NCBI GenBank assembly: GCA_034433995.1
Contig: DAOTZU010000013.1
Span: forward strand, 1 to 12,054
Reading direction: 5' to 3'
Length of the DNA: 12,054 bases
Source: DAOTZU01 sp034433995
GTDB lineage: Bacteria; Chloroflexota; Anaerolineae; UBA1429
In this document: piece after piece, positions 1-7,055 of the stretch
How positions within the stretch are numbered: position 1 is the first letter of the stretch
How the letters are laid out: every line of letters starts with the position of its first letter
Position numbers and translations under genes: made by a program
Notes under the pieces: model-generated
Seen by the model: only the letters and a program-made list of their open reading frames with translations
What the model was told of the DNA's origin: nothing
Database searches by the model: none

Positions 1-1092
1 CTGCACACCGGGCAGGTGGATGAACTCCTCCGGCGCAACGCCCTTTTCCTCATAGGCCTGAACGAAATAGGGGATGCGCAAGAGCTTGTCCAACACCGCG
101 TCGGGCACGGGCTCTTCAATTTGCGGCTCCAGGGGACGCTGGGCGTAGAGCTGGAAAAAGGCGGCCAAGATGTTGGGGAAGATGGTGAGCACCATCTCTC
201 CGCCGGTCAGTTTTTCCAGATGCCAGATGTGCTGCTCGCCCGCCACCACCGGCCCCAAGCGCATGGAGGCGCAGAGCAGCCGCGCCTCGTAGCCGCGCTC
301 CCGGTAGAGGCGATAGATCTTGCGGGCCACGGCTACCCCCGCCCAGCGCAGGTCGGCCTCGGTCAGTTCCAAGCCACGCTCCGCCGCCTGCTGCTTGAAC
401 AGGGGCACATCCTCCATGCGGCCCATCATCAACGCGGCGCAGCAGCGGCAGCCGTTCAGATCGATCCCTTTGCGGCGCGCCTCGGCGTAGCCGGCCCGGG
501 CCGCCTCGGCCACGGCCACGGCCTGGGCCACGCTGAAGCAGAGGGTGGCGGTGGTGGAGATCCCCTCGCTGGAGAGGATGCGCAAGCCCTCGATCCCCTC
601 CTTGGTGGCGGGCATCTTGATCATGATGTTGGGGCGCAGGGCGTGCAGGCGCCGGGCCTGGGCCAGCATCGCCTCTAGATCGGTGAGCTGCCGCGGATCC
701 ACCTGGGCGCAGATGTGGCCAAAACGCCCGCGTGAGGCCGTGTACACCGGTTCCACCAGCGCCGCGCCCCGGTCGCAGACCTCGCCATACACCGTCCAGA
801 GCAGTTCAGCAAGGCTTTGGGCTGAGGCTGCCCGCTCCCGCGCCCACCGATCCCAGCTTTCTCGGTCGGCCTCGATGGCCTGCCAGGCCAGGGGTGGGTT
901 GGTGGTGCAGCCGCGCAACAAGCCGTCGGCCGACCCCGGCCGCCAGAAGCGCTCCAACGCTCCATGCAAGGCCGGGTTGGAGGCCACTAAATCGCGCCGC
1001 CAGGCCTCATAGATCAAGGGGGACGAATCCCACCAGACCTCTGTGCCGGGATGGAGGGCCAGCAGTTTCTCGATCGCGGAAGGTTGGTTCAT
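1..1092 (-). CDS. Transaldolase-family protein with atypical active site (3' end missing)
   Basis: This is a class I aldolase-fold protein of the transaldolase family. 364 residues are visible and the frame runs off the window. The ATG at 1092 has GGAG nine bases upstream. By eye against E. coli TalB, these residues are conserved: Asp22 (VWWDSS), Asn65 (GCTTNPP), Schiff-base Lys159 (IMIKMPATKEG), Thr183, and the phosphate-binding Ser276/Arg278 (CASMR). A late GGEMVLTIFPN block matches the LTI-P strand of the family. The expected role is transfer of a dihydroxyacetone unit between sugar phosphates in the cytosolic pentose phosphate pathway. The residues at the TalB Glu96, Asn154, Ser176 and Phe178 positions appear as Gln130, Thr181, Ala220 and Met222, so true transaldolase activity is uncertain. 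It follows proA by 32 bp and is probably the third gene of a proBA operon. Family assignment is firm; exact reaction is open. Confidence 0.8.
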   Translation of the reverse strand, partial: MNQPSAIEKLLALHPGTEVWWDSSPLIYEAWRRDLVASNPALHGALERFWRPGSADGLLRGCTTNPPLAWQAIEADRESWDRWARERAASAQSLAELLWTVYGEVCDRGAALVEPVYTASRGRFGHICAQVDPRQLTDLEAMLAQARRLHALRPNIMIKMPATKEGIEGLRILSSEGISTTATLCFSVAQAVAVAEAARAGYAEARRKGIDLNGCRCCAALMMGRMEDVPLFKQQAAERGLELTEADLRWAGVAVARKIYRLYRERGYEARLLCASMRLGPVVAGEQHIWHLEKLTGGEMVLTIFPNILAAFFQLYAQRPLEPQIEEPVPDAVLDKLLRIPYFVQAYEEKGVAPEEFIHLPGVQ

Positions 1093-1124
1093 GAGGGTTA
1101 GCTCCAATGAGTAGGGTTATCGCA

Positions 1125-2402
1125 TCAGGGGCGCACGTGCCAATCGCCCTGGATGATCCATTTGTAGGTGGTTAGCTCCTTCAGACCCATGGGGCCGCGG
1201 GCGTGGAGCTTTTGCGTGCTGATGGCCACCTCCGCCCCCAGCCCGAATTGGCCGCCATCGGTGAAACGGGTGCTGGCGTTCACATAGACGGCGGCGGAAT
1301 CCACCTCGTCCAGAAAGCGCTGGGCGTGGGCGTAGGTGTTGGTCAGGATGCCGTCGGAGTGATGGGTGCCGTAGCGGGCGATGTGGGCCAGGGCTTCATC
1401 CAGGGAATCCACCACCTTCACCGAGAGCACCAGGGAGAGGAACTCTTTGCCGTAATCCTCCTCTTGGGCCGGGGCCACCAACTCGGCCGCCGCGCCGGGG
1501 GCCTTTTGGGCCACCGGCAACGAGGCAGCATCGCAGAGGACCTTGACCCCGGCGGCGTTGAGGTCGGCCACCATCAAGGGGATGAAGGAACTCACCAAGG
1601 AGCGGTGCACCAATACCGTGTCCAGAGCGTTGCACACCGAGGGAGCCTGGGTCTTGGCGTTGTGGATGACCTTGACCGATTGGTGCAGATCGGCCGTCTC
1701 GTCCACATACAGGTGGCACACGCCGATGCCCCCATAGACCACCGGCATCTTGGCATATTGGCGCACCAAGTTCTGCAACCCTGGCCCGCCACGGGGGATG
1801 AGCAGGTCTATCACATCGTCCATGGCCAAGAGCTGCGGCACCAGCTCGCGCTCGGTGGAGGTGATGAGCTGGACGGCGTCGGCGGGGACGCCACAGGCTG
1901 CGCAGGCCCCACGGACCAGCTCAACCAGGGCGATGTTGGTGCGCAGGCTCTCTTTGCCGCCGCGCATGATCACGGCGTTGCCGGTCTTGATGGCCAGGGC
2001 GCTGATATCGATGGTCACGTTGGGGCGCGATTCAAAGATCACCCCCAACACCCCCAGTGGCACCCGCTTTTTGGCCACCCGCAGGCCGTTGGGCAGGGTG
2101 CGGCCGTCGAAAATCTCGCCCAAAGGATCGGGGAGGGCGGCCACGTCGCGGCACCCTTGGATCATCCCCTGGATGCGCTTGGGGGTAAGGGTCAGGCGAT
2201 CCAATAGCGCGGGCGCCAACTGGGCGGCGCGGGCCTCGGCCAGGTCGGCCTCGTTGGCCTGGGCCAGGGCTGCGCCGGCCTGCTCCAGGCGGCGGGCGAT
2301 CTCCTCCAACACGCCATTGCGCACGCCGGTGGGCAAGAGGCCCAACTGGTGGCCTGCCCTCTGGGCGGCGGCGCCCATGGCTCTGAGATCTACCGTGCTC
2401 AT
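1125..2402 (-). CDS. proA: Gamma-glutamyl phosphate reductase (glutamate-5-semialdehyde dehydrogenase)
   Basis: ProA performs the second step of proline synthesis: NADPH-dependent reduction of gamma-glutamyl phosphate to glutamate-5-semialdehyde, in the cytosol. The protein has 425 residues, the usual family size, in an aldehyde dehydrogenase fold. Visible marks are the ESRPNVT segment near residue 125, catalytic Cys257 in SVCNALDTV, and the C-terminal ProA signature containing FGLGAEVAISTQ, KLHARGPMGL and ELTTYKW. The ATG at 2402 is preceded by GGAGG with a seven-base spacer. It lies 24 bp after proB and 32 bp before the transaldolase-family gene, so one transcript is likely. ProB and ProA are known to cooperate because gamma-glutamyl phosphate is labile. 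I see nothing damaged or missing. Confidence 0.97.
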   Translation of the reverse strand: MSTVDLRAMGAAAQRAGHQLGLLPTGVRNGVLEEIARRLEQAGAALAQANEADLAEARAAQLAPALLDRLTLTPKRIQGMIQGCRDVAALPDPLGEIFDGRTLPNGLRVAKKRVPLGVLGVIFESRPNVTIDISALAIKTGNAVIMRGGKESLRTNIALVELVRGACAACGVPADAVQLITSTERELVPQLLAMDDVIDLLIPRGGPGLQNLVRQYAKMPVVYGGIGVCHLYVDETADLHQSVKVIHNAKTQAPSVCNALDTVLVHRSLVSSFIPLMVADLNAAGVKVLCDAASLPVAQKAPGAAAELVAPAQEEDYGKEFLSLVLSVKVVDSLDEALAHIARYGTHHSDGILTNTYAHAQRFLDEVDSAAVYVNASTRFTDGGQFGLGAEVAISTQKLHARGPMGLKELTTYKWIIQGDWHVRP

Positions 2403-2426
2403 GATGCTTCCTCCTTTGGTCCGAAC

Positions 2427-3554
2427 TCAGACCAGGACCATCTTGTCGCGATGGATGAACTCGGGCCCATAGTCATAACCCAAGATATCGGCGATCTCGC
2501 CGGAGCGCTGGCCGAGGATGCGCCGCAGATCATGGGCGCTATAGTTGCCCAGGCCCTTGGCGATCTCGACGCCGGCGCGGTTGCGCACGCTGATGATGGC
2601 CCCCCGCTCAAAATCTCCGTGGGCCTCGATGATGCCCACCGGCAACAGGCTCTTGCCGCTGTGGACGATGGCGCGCTCAGCGCCCTCATCCACCTTCACC
2701 TGCCCCGCCACCACCGCCTGGGCCAAGAGCCAGCGCTTGCGCCCCTCGGCGGGGGTGATCCGCGCCGGGAACCACGTGGCCGGGATATCCCCCTCCCACA
2801 CGCCGGCCAAGACGTTCTCGCGCCCGCCGTTGGCGATGACCACCGAGGTGCCCGAACGGGTGGCGATCTCGGCGGCGAGGATCTTGGTGTACATCCCGCC
2901 CGTGCCCAAGCCGGATTTGCTGCCGCTGGCCAGCTCGTAAATCTGGGCGTCGATCCGCTCCACCCGCCGGATCAGTTGGGCTTGGGGATCCACGTTCGGG
3001 TCGGCGGTGTACAGGCCGTCTATATCCGTCAGGAGGATGAGGAGATCCGCCTCGATGAGGTTGGCCACCATCGCCGCCAAGCTGTCGTTCTCGCCCACCT
3101 TGATCTCATCGGTGGCCACGGCGTCGTTCTCGTTGACGATGGGGACGATGCCATGCTGCAGCAGGCTTTCAAAGGTATCGCGCACATTAAGATAGCGGTG
3201 GCGATCCTCGATATCCTCGCGGGTGAGGAGGATTTGGGCGACGATCAGATCGTACAGCTCGAAATACTGCTCCCAGAGGTGCATCAACCGACCCTGGCCC
3301 ACGGCGGCCAGCATCTGGCGGAACGGGATGCTCTTGGGCCCTTGGGGATAGTTGAGGCGCTCGCGGCCGGCCTGTTGCGCGCCGGAGGAGACCAGGACCA
3401 CATCGGCCCCGGCCTGGCGCAGGAGCAACAGTTGGCGCACCAGATCCACCATGCGCGGAGGGTTCAACCGCCCCGACCCCGCCGTGAGGGTGCTGGTGCC
3501 CACTTTGACCACTATGCGCCGCCAACGACCTTTGGTGATGGGTAAGGATGTCAT
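2427..3554 (-). CDS. proB: Glutamate 5-kinase with C-terminal PUA domain
   Basis: ProB phosphorylates L-glutamate with ATP to gamma-glutamyl phosphate, the committed and usually proline-inhibited step of proline synthesis. The 375-residue protein has an amino acid kinase domain: RIVVKVGTSTLT at residues 13-24, LVSSGAQQAGR, NENDAVATDEI, then ENDSLAAMVANL and LLTDIDGLYTADP. A PUA domain follows from about residue 270 to 360. I start it at the ATG at 3554, although the frame is open 18 codons further upstream. The internal start has AGAGG about ten bases before it, and the first kinase strand begins a normal distance in. The likely -10 box (3583-3588) lies inside the would-be extension. It is first in the operon with proA. 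Feedback inhibition is family knowledge, not read from the sequence. Confidence 0.96.
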   Translation of the reverse strand: MTSLPITKGRWRRIVVKVGTSTLTAGSGRLNPPRMVDLVRQLLLLRQAGADVVLVSSGAQQAGRERLNYPQGPKSIPFRQMLAAVGQGRLMHLWEQYFELYDLIVAQILLTREDIEDRHRYLNVRDTFESLLQHGIVPIVNENDAVATDEIKVGENDSLAAMVANLIEADLLILLTDIDGLYTADPNVDPQAQLIRRVERIDAQIYELASGSKSGLGTGGMYTKILAAEIATRSGTSVVIANGGRENVLAGVWEGDIPATWFPARITPAEGRKRWLLAQAVVAGQVKVDEGAERAIVHSGKSLLPVGIIEAHGDFERGAIISVRNRAGVEIAKGLGNYSAHDLRRILGQRSGEIADILGYDYGPEFIHRDKMVLV

Positions 3555-3582
3555 GGTTCGTTTTCCTCTTGGCGATGGGGTA

Positions 3583-3612
3583 ATTATAGCACGGAGGGCC
3601 CGGCACAAGCAA
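3583..3612 (-). promoter_or_regulatory. Predicted sigma70 promoter of the proB-proA operon
   Basis: On the minus strand a perfect TATAAT lies at 3588-3583, with TTGCTT at 3612-3607 as a weak -35 after an 18-bp spacer. Initiation near 3576 would give a leader of about 22 bases including the ribosome binding site. This supports the proB start at 3554. Confidence 0.6.
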
Positions 3613-3636
3613 AGAGCACCTCAGGGTAACTTGTGC
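3603..3636. repeat. Inverted repeat GCACAAG-N20-CTTGTGC between divergent promoters
   Basis: GCACAAG at 3603-3609 and CTTGTGC at 3630-3636 are perfect 7-bp inverted arms separated by 20 bp. The right arm overlaps the -35 box proposed for the plus-strand gene, and the left arm overlaps the -35 region of proB. It could be an operator seen by a dimeric regulator, or partly a by-product of similar -35 boxes facing each other. Confidence 0.4.
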
Positions 3637-3659
3637 GCGAGGGGGGCATGGGTTAGAAT
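3631..3659 (+). promoter_or_regulatory. Predicted sigma70 promoter of the secreted malectin-domain gene
   Basis: TTGTGC at 3631-3636 and TAGAAT at 3654-3659 are separated by exactly 17 bp. Initiation would fall near 3666, about 97 bases before the GTG start. The same -35 hexamer with the same spacer is found at ssb (8703-8731). Confidence 0.55.
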
Positions 3660-3762
3660 AGCAATGCTCATGACGAGGCGAAACGTACCTTTTGCGGCGC
3701 GCTCACGTCTTATTCATGGGGATCTATAGGGCCCCGGAAGAGTTGACCCAGGGGAGGATAAG

Positions 3763-5361
3763 GTGAAGAACAAGCTGCCCGCCGTTGCCCTCGGTATTAT
3801 CCTTTGCGCTTTGCTGGTGGCCCCTTGGGGGGCTTGGGCGAGCAGCCCCAAGGGAGTGGAAAGCTCTCCCACCCTTCTCGAGACCACGGTGGAGCTGGTG
3901 GGCCTGCCCCCCATCACCGCGCGGCGGGCGGCTTTGCCCCTCCACTGGATTATCGCCGGCGGCACCACGGTGGAGAGCACCGGCGTCTTTTGGGATACCT
4001 CCTCCCGCAGCCACGACAACAGCTATCGTTACCGCACCCCTGCGCAACGGGGCGCGCCGGGGCACTTTTTCGATTATCTTGATGTGCCCGATCTCCCCGG
4101 CCTCAGCGGCATCTACCTGAAACCCTATGCCGTGGTGGATGGGAATATGGTCTATGGCGACCGGGAGTATGTGGTCTATACCCGCTGGGCCATCAACGCC
4201 GGCAGCGATGACGCTTTCATAGATTCCGCCGGCGAGGGCTGGGCGGCGGATGTCGACTATAGCCACCATTGGATCGGTTTTGAGAATGGCCTCAAGCGCA
4301 CGGTGGGCATCCCCATCGCCGGCACGCCCGATCCCTTGCTCTACCAGAGCCAACGCTACAACATGTCCAGCTTTCGCTGCTGGCTGAACACGGGCGTGGC
4401 CGCGATGACGGTGGAGGTGGAGTTCCACTTTGCCGAGTTCGAGGCCACCGCTCAGGGCCAGCGGGTGTTCGATATCTACATGGAGGGGCAGAAGGTCATC
4501 GAGAACCTGGATGTGTACGCCTTGGTGGGGCGCTACCGGGCCTTGGTGCTCACCCGCTCGGTGACGGTGGAGGATTACGAGCTCAACATCAGCTTTGTCT
4601 CCCGGAGCGGTGCCCCCATCATTAACGCCATCCTGGTGCGCGGCATCACGGCCATCCCCAATCGCCATGTGGAGACGACCATCGCCTTTGGCTACGACGA
4701 TACGTACGTGGATGACGCCGGCGGCCATCTGGACGCTCCTCAACTGCTTTTGGGCGGCAACCGCCAATATCATGTGGGGCTGCGCTTCATGGCGCTGCAG
4801 GTGCCGCAGGGGGCGGTGATCAACCACGCCGTCTTGGAGGTCACGGCGGCCGAGGATGCTTATGTGAACACCAAAATCGTCATCTATGGCCACGCGGTGG
4901 ATGATTCGCCCGATTTCCGCTCCCAAGGGATCATCACCCAGCGGACCCGCACCACCAACTCGGTGGTGTGGAATTTGCCCCGCACCACTTGGCGGGCGGG
5001 CACTCCCTATAGTTCGCCCGAGCTGCGCAGCGTGATCCAAGAGATCGTTAATCGCCAGGGGTGGAACTTTAAAAACAGCTTGACCCTGCTCCTCATCGCC
5101 GAAGAGGGCAGCCCCAGCGCGCCGCGCAAGATTTGGGCCCACGAGGGCTCGTATCCCCAGCGGGCCAGGCTGATCTTGGATTACACGCCCCTGGAGAGCT
5201 TCCCGCCGACGCCGGCGCCAACCTTTACCTTCACCCCCACCGCCACGGCGACGGCCACACCCACGTCCACGCCGACTTTTACCCCTTCCCCCACGGCCAC
5301 GCCGACGCCCTGGGCCTGGTATTTGCCTTTGGTGCTCAAGCCTTTTCTCAAGGAAGAATGA
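3763..5361 (+). CDS. Secreted malectin- and DNRLRE/CBM96-like-domain protein with Thr/Pro linker and LPLVLK tail
   Basis: This 532-residue exported protein was not recognised as a named gene. The start is GTG at 3763 behind GGGGAGG with a five-base spacer. Residues 1-26 form a signal peptide (MKNK, hydrophobic core, AWA). Residues 30-140 form an unassigned beta-rich region containing GVFWDTSS, YRYRT and REYVVYT. Residues about 145-296 resemble a malectin domain: INAGSDD, WAADVDYS, LLYQSQRYNMSSFRCW, VEVEFHFAEFEA, GQRVFDIYMEG. Residues about 303-475 resemble the DNRLRE/CBM96-type module: DTYVDD, LRFMALQVPQGAVINHAVLEV, a late IWAHEGS and RLILDYT. Residues 477-516 are a Thr/Pro-rich linker, followed by a short WYLPLVLK segment and a charged end. 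The malectin and CBM96 families bind carbohydrates, so a role in surface or extracellular glycan binding is inferred. No catalytic domain is visible. It is monocistronic, between a promoter and a hairpin terminator. Confidence 0.85.
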   Translation: MKNKLPAVALGIILCALLVAPWGAWASSPKGVESSPTLLETTVELVGLPPITARRAALPLHWIIAGGTTVESTGVFWDTSSRSHDNSYRYRTPAQRGAPGHFFDYLDVPDLPGLSGIYLKPYAVVDGNMVYGDREYVVYTRWAINAGSDDAFIDSAGEGWAADVDYSHHWIGFENGLKRTVGIPIAGTPDPLLYQSQRYNMSSFRCWLNTGVAAMTVEVEFHFAEFEATAQGQRVFDIYMEGQKVIENLDVYALVGRYRALVLTRSVTVEDYELNISFVSRSGAPIINAILVRGITAIPNRHVETTIAFGYDDTYVDDAGGHLDAPQLLLGGNRQYHVGLRFMALQVPQGAVINHAVLEVTAAEDAYVNTKIVIYGHAVDDSPDFRSQGIITQRTRTTNSVVWNLPRTTWRAGTPYSSPELRSVIQEIVNRQGWNFKNSLTLLLIAEEGSPSAPRKIWAHEGSYPQRARLILDYTPLESFPPTPAPTFTFTPTATATATPTSTPTFTPSPTATPTPWAWYLPLVLKPFLKEE

Positions 5362-5390
5362 GCGGCTTGGGAGGATCTTCCCAAGCCGCT
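5361..5390. terminator. Perfect 12-bp hairpin between convergent genes
   Basis: Arms at 5361-5372 and 5379-5390 (AGCGGCTTGGGA and its complement) enclose a 6-base loop, starting at the last base of the stop codon of the secreted protein gene. No U tract follows on either strand, so efficiency is uncertain. It could serve both the plus-strand gene and the minus-strand amt/micro-protein transcript. A smaller hairpin (ACGGCA-GCGT-TGCCGT, 5405-5420) follows. Confidence 0.65.
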
Positions 5391-5443
5391 GCGCGAGGTG
5401 CCATACGGCAGCGTTGCCGTGCTAGGTTGTTTGGTGAAGCAAG

Positions 5444-5554
5444 TTACTCCTCTTCGGCCTGCTTCTGCTTATTCTTGAGGACACTGGGTAGGATCACCCA
5501 CATCATCACCAGGGCCACAAAGGTTCCTAGGGCTATCATCGCTTCCGTCGGCAT
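5444..5554 (-). CDS. 36-residue single-span membrane micro-protein downstream of amt
   Basis: This short reading frame lies on the minus strand after amt. The ATG at 5554 is preceded by GAGGAGG with a five-base spacer, one of the best ribosome binding sites in the window. The product starts MPTEAMIALGTFVALVMMWV, giving one hydrophobic span at about residues 5-24. It then has ILPSVLKNK and a charged tail (KQKQAEEE). The Lys-rich stretch just after the span predicts a cytoplasmic C-terminus. I do not recognise the family. Size and topology recall small subunits such as KdpF, CydX or AcrZ, which bind a larger membrane protein. It lies 121 bp after the amt stop in the same orientation, so Amt is a candidate partner. 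No clear separate promoter is visible in the gap. Coding status rests on the ribosome binding site and composition; function is unknown. Confidence 0.6.
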   Translation of the reverse strand: MPTEAMIALGTFVALVMMWVILPSVLKNKQKQAEEE

Positions 5555-5675
5555 CGCGACCTCCTCATATAGCTTGATGATATACCTACTATAGTCTGAT
5601 TCACCGGTAGAAACATCAGTTCAAGCATACAGAAGGTGACTGTGCTGTTTTGGGCATTTTGCACAGGGCCTTGAG

Positions 5676-7055
5676 CTAAAGGGCCGTCTCCGCGGGATAG
5701 CATTCGACGCCATGCTCGGTGATATCCAAGCCTCTGGTTTCCTCTTTCACCGAGGCGCGCAAGCCCATGGTGCGCTTGAGCAGGGAAAAGAGCAGCAACC
5801 CTGTGCCGAAAGCCCAGACGATGACGACGAGCATGGTGATCAACTGGGCCACGATCTGGCCGGCATTGCCGGCGATGAGGCCCGCCACACCCCCGTAGCT
5901 GCCATCGGCAAAGATACCCACCGCCAAGAGCCCCCACAGGCCGCCTGCGCCGTGCACCGAGACGGCGCCGACGGGATCATCCACCCGCAAGACCTTTTCC
6001 ACAAAGGTGAGGCTGAGCATCATCAACACCGCCGCCACTGCGCCGATGATCACAGCCGCCCAAGGGGCTACGTAAGCGCAGGATGCCGTGACGCCCACCA
6101 AGCCCACAAGAGACCCGTTGCAGGCCATGCCCAGGTCTGCCTTGCCGGTGCGCACCAAGGTCACGTACATGGCCGTCACAGCGCCGGCCACCCCCGCCAA
6201 AAAGGTGTTGACGGCGATGACCGAGATGCGCAGGTCGGTGGCTGCCAGCGTCGAGCCGGGGTTGAAGCCGAACCAGCCAAAGAACAGGATCAACGTGCCC
6301 AAGATCACAAAGGCCATGTTGTGGCCGGGGATCGCGTTGGCTGTGCCGTCCTGATTGAACTTGCCGCGACGCGGGCCCACCATCCTGGCGCCGGCCAGGG
6401 CTACCAAGCCGCCCACCGCATGGACGACGCCAGAGCCGGCGAAATCGCGGGCGCCCGCGCCAAAGGGCAAGGTGGCAAGCCAGCCTCCGCCCCAAACCCA
6501 TTTGCCAAAGATGGGATAGATGATCGCCGAGATCAAAAAGCTATAGGCCATGTAGGCGGTGATCTTGGTGCGCTCGGCCATGGCGCCGGAGACGATGGTC
6601 GCCGAGGCCGCCGCAAACATCATCTGAAACATCCAGAACATGTTGGTCGTCACATCATAGGCGTTGCCTGTAAGGAAAAAGCCCGAGAAACCGAACCATG
6701 AATTGCCAGCCTCCAGGCCCGGCGCCAGCTTGGAGCCGCCGAACATCACCGCAAACCCAAAGGCCCAATAGGCCAAGCCGCCGATGCAGAAATCCATAAA
6801 GTTTTTGGTCAGGATATTCACTGTATTCTTGGCGCGGCAAAAGCCTGCTTCAACAAAAGCGAACCCGGCTTGCATAAAAAAGACGAGAAAACCACAGAGC
6901 AAGGTCCAGGCAAAGTTGACGGCTGCTGCAGGATTGGCCTTGAGCGTCGCTGCGCCGTTCATATCAGGTCCCTCTGCACACGCCACTGTTGCTCCTACCA
7001 TCAGAAGGAGCAATACCAACACCATCACCCACCCGATGCGTCGTCCGCTATACAT
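5676..7055 (-). CDS. amt: Amt-family ammonium transporter
   Basis: This 459-residue inner-membrane protein conducts ammonium/ammonia into the cell. The ATG at 7055 has AAGGAGG four bases upstream. Residues 1-27 look like a signal peptide (VGATVACA), as in E. coli AmtB, followed by about eleven hydrophobic segments. Family marks are AGFAFVEAGFCRAKNTVNI, the DFAGSGVVH motif with pore His212, WFGFNPGS, and a second pore histidine, His368, in VSVHGAGGLWG. The C-terminal GLDITEHGVECYP matches the conserved cytoplasmic tail that responds to PII (GlnK) proteins in other Amts. No PII gene is in the window. A 36-residue membrane protein gene follows in the same orientation. The 5' side is a long structured leader region. 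Transport function is very likely; nitrogen control is inferred from the family. Confidence 0.95.
   Translation of the reverse strand: MYSGRRIGWVMVLVLLLLMVGATVACAEGPDMNGAATLKANPAAAVNFAWTLLCGFLVFFMQAGFAFVEAGFCRAKNTVNILTKNFMDFCIGGLAYWAFGFAVMFGGSKLAPGLEAGNSWFGFSGFFLTGNAYDVTTNMFWMFQMMFAAASATIVSGAMAERTKITAYMAYSFLISAIIYPIFGKWVWGGGWLATLPFGAGARDFAGSGVVHAVGGLVALAGARMVGPRRGKFNQDGTANAIPGHNMAFVILGTLILFFGWFGFNPGSTLAATDLRISVIAVNTFLAGVAGAVTAMYVTLVRTGKADLGMACNGSLVGLVGVTASCAYVAPWAAVIIGAVAAVLMMLSLTFVEKVLRVDDPVGAVSVHGAGGLWGLLAVGIFADGSYGGVAGLIAGNAGQIVAQLITMLVVIVWAFGTGLLLFSLLKRTMGLRASVKEETRGLDITEHGVECYPAETAL

Noticed and set aside
1203..2207. 334-codon open frame on the plus strand opposite proA
   Set aside because: It is antisense to a complete, well-conserved ProA and has low-complexity His/Gly-rich composition.
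2349..3545. 398-codon open frame on the plus strand opposite proB
   Set aside because: It is the antisense shadow of proB. Its product is His/Gly/Asp-rich with no family resemblance, as expected from GC-rich codon bias.
3555..3608. 18-residue N-terminal extension of ProB
   Set aside because: It overlaps the TATAAT box and leaves no room for a ribosome binding site on the predicted transcript.
3664..3729. 21-codon open frame as a leader peptide before the malectin-domain gene
   Set aside because: The ATG would lie at or before the predicted transcription start and has no ribosome binding site.
3724..5142. 472-codon minus-strand frame opposite the malectin-domain gene
   Set aside because: The plus-strand frame has a signal peptide, recognisable domains and a strong ribosome binding site; the antisense product has none.
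5712..6701. 329-codon plus-strand frame opposite amt
   Set aside because: It is antisense to a clear ammonium transporter, and its product is His/Asp/Gly-rich.
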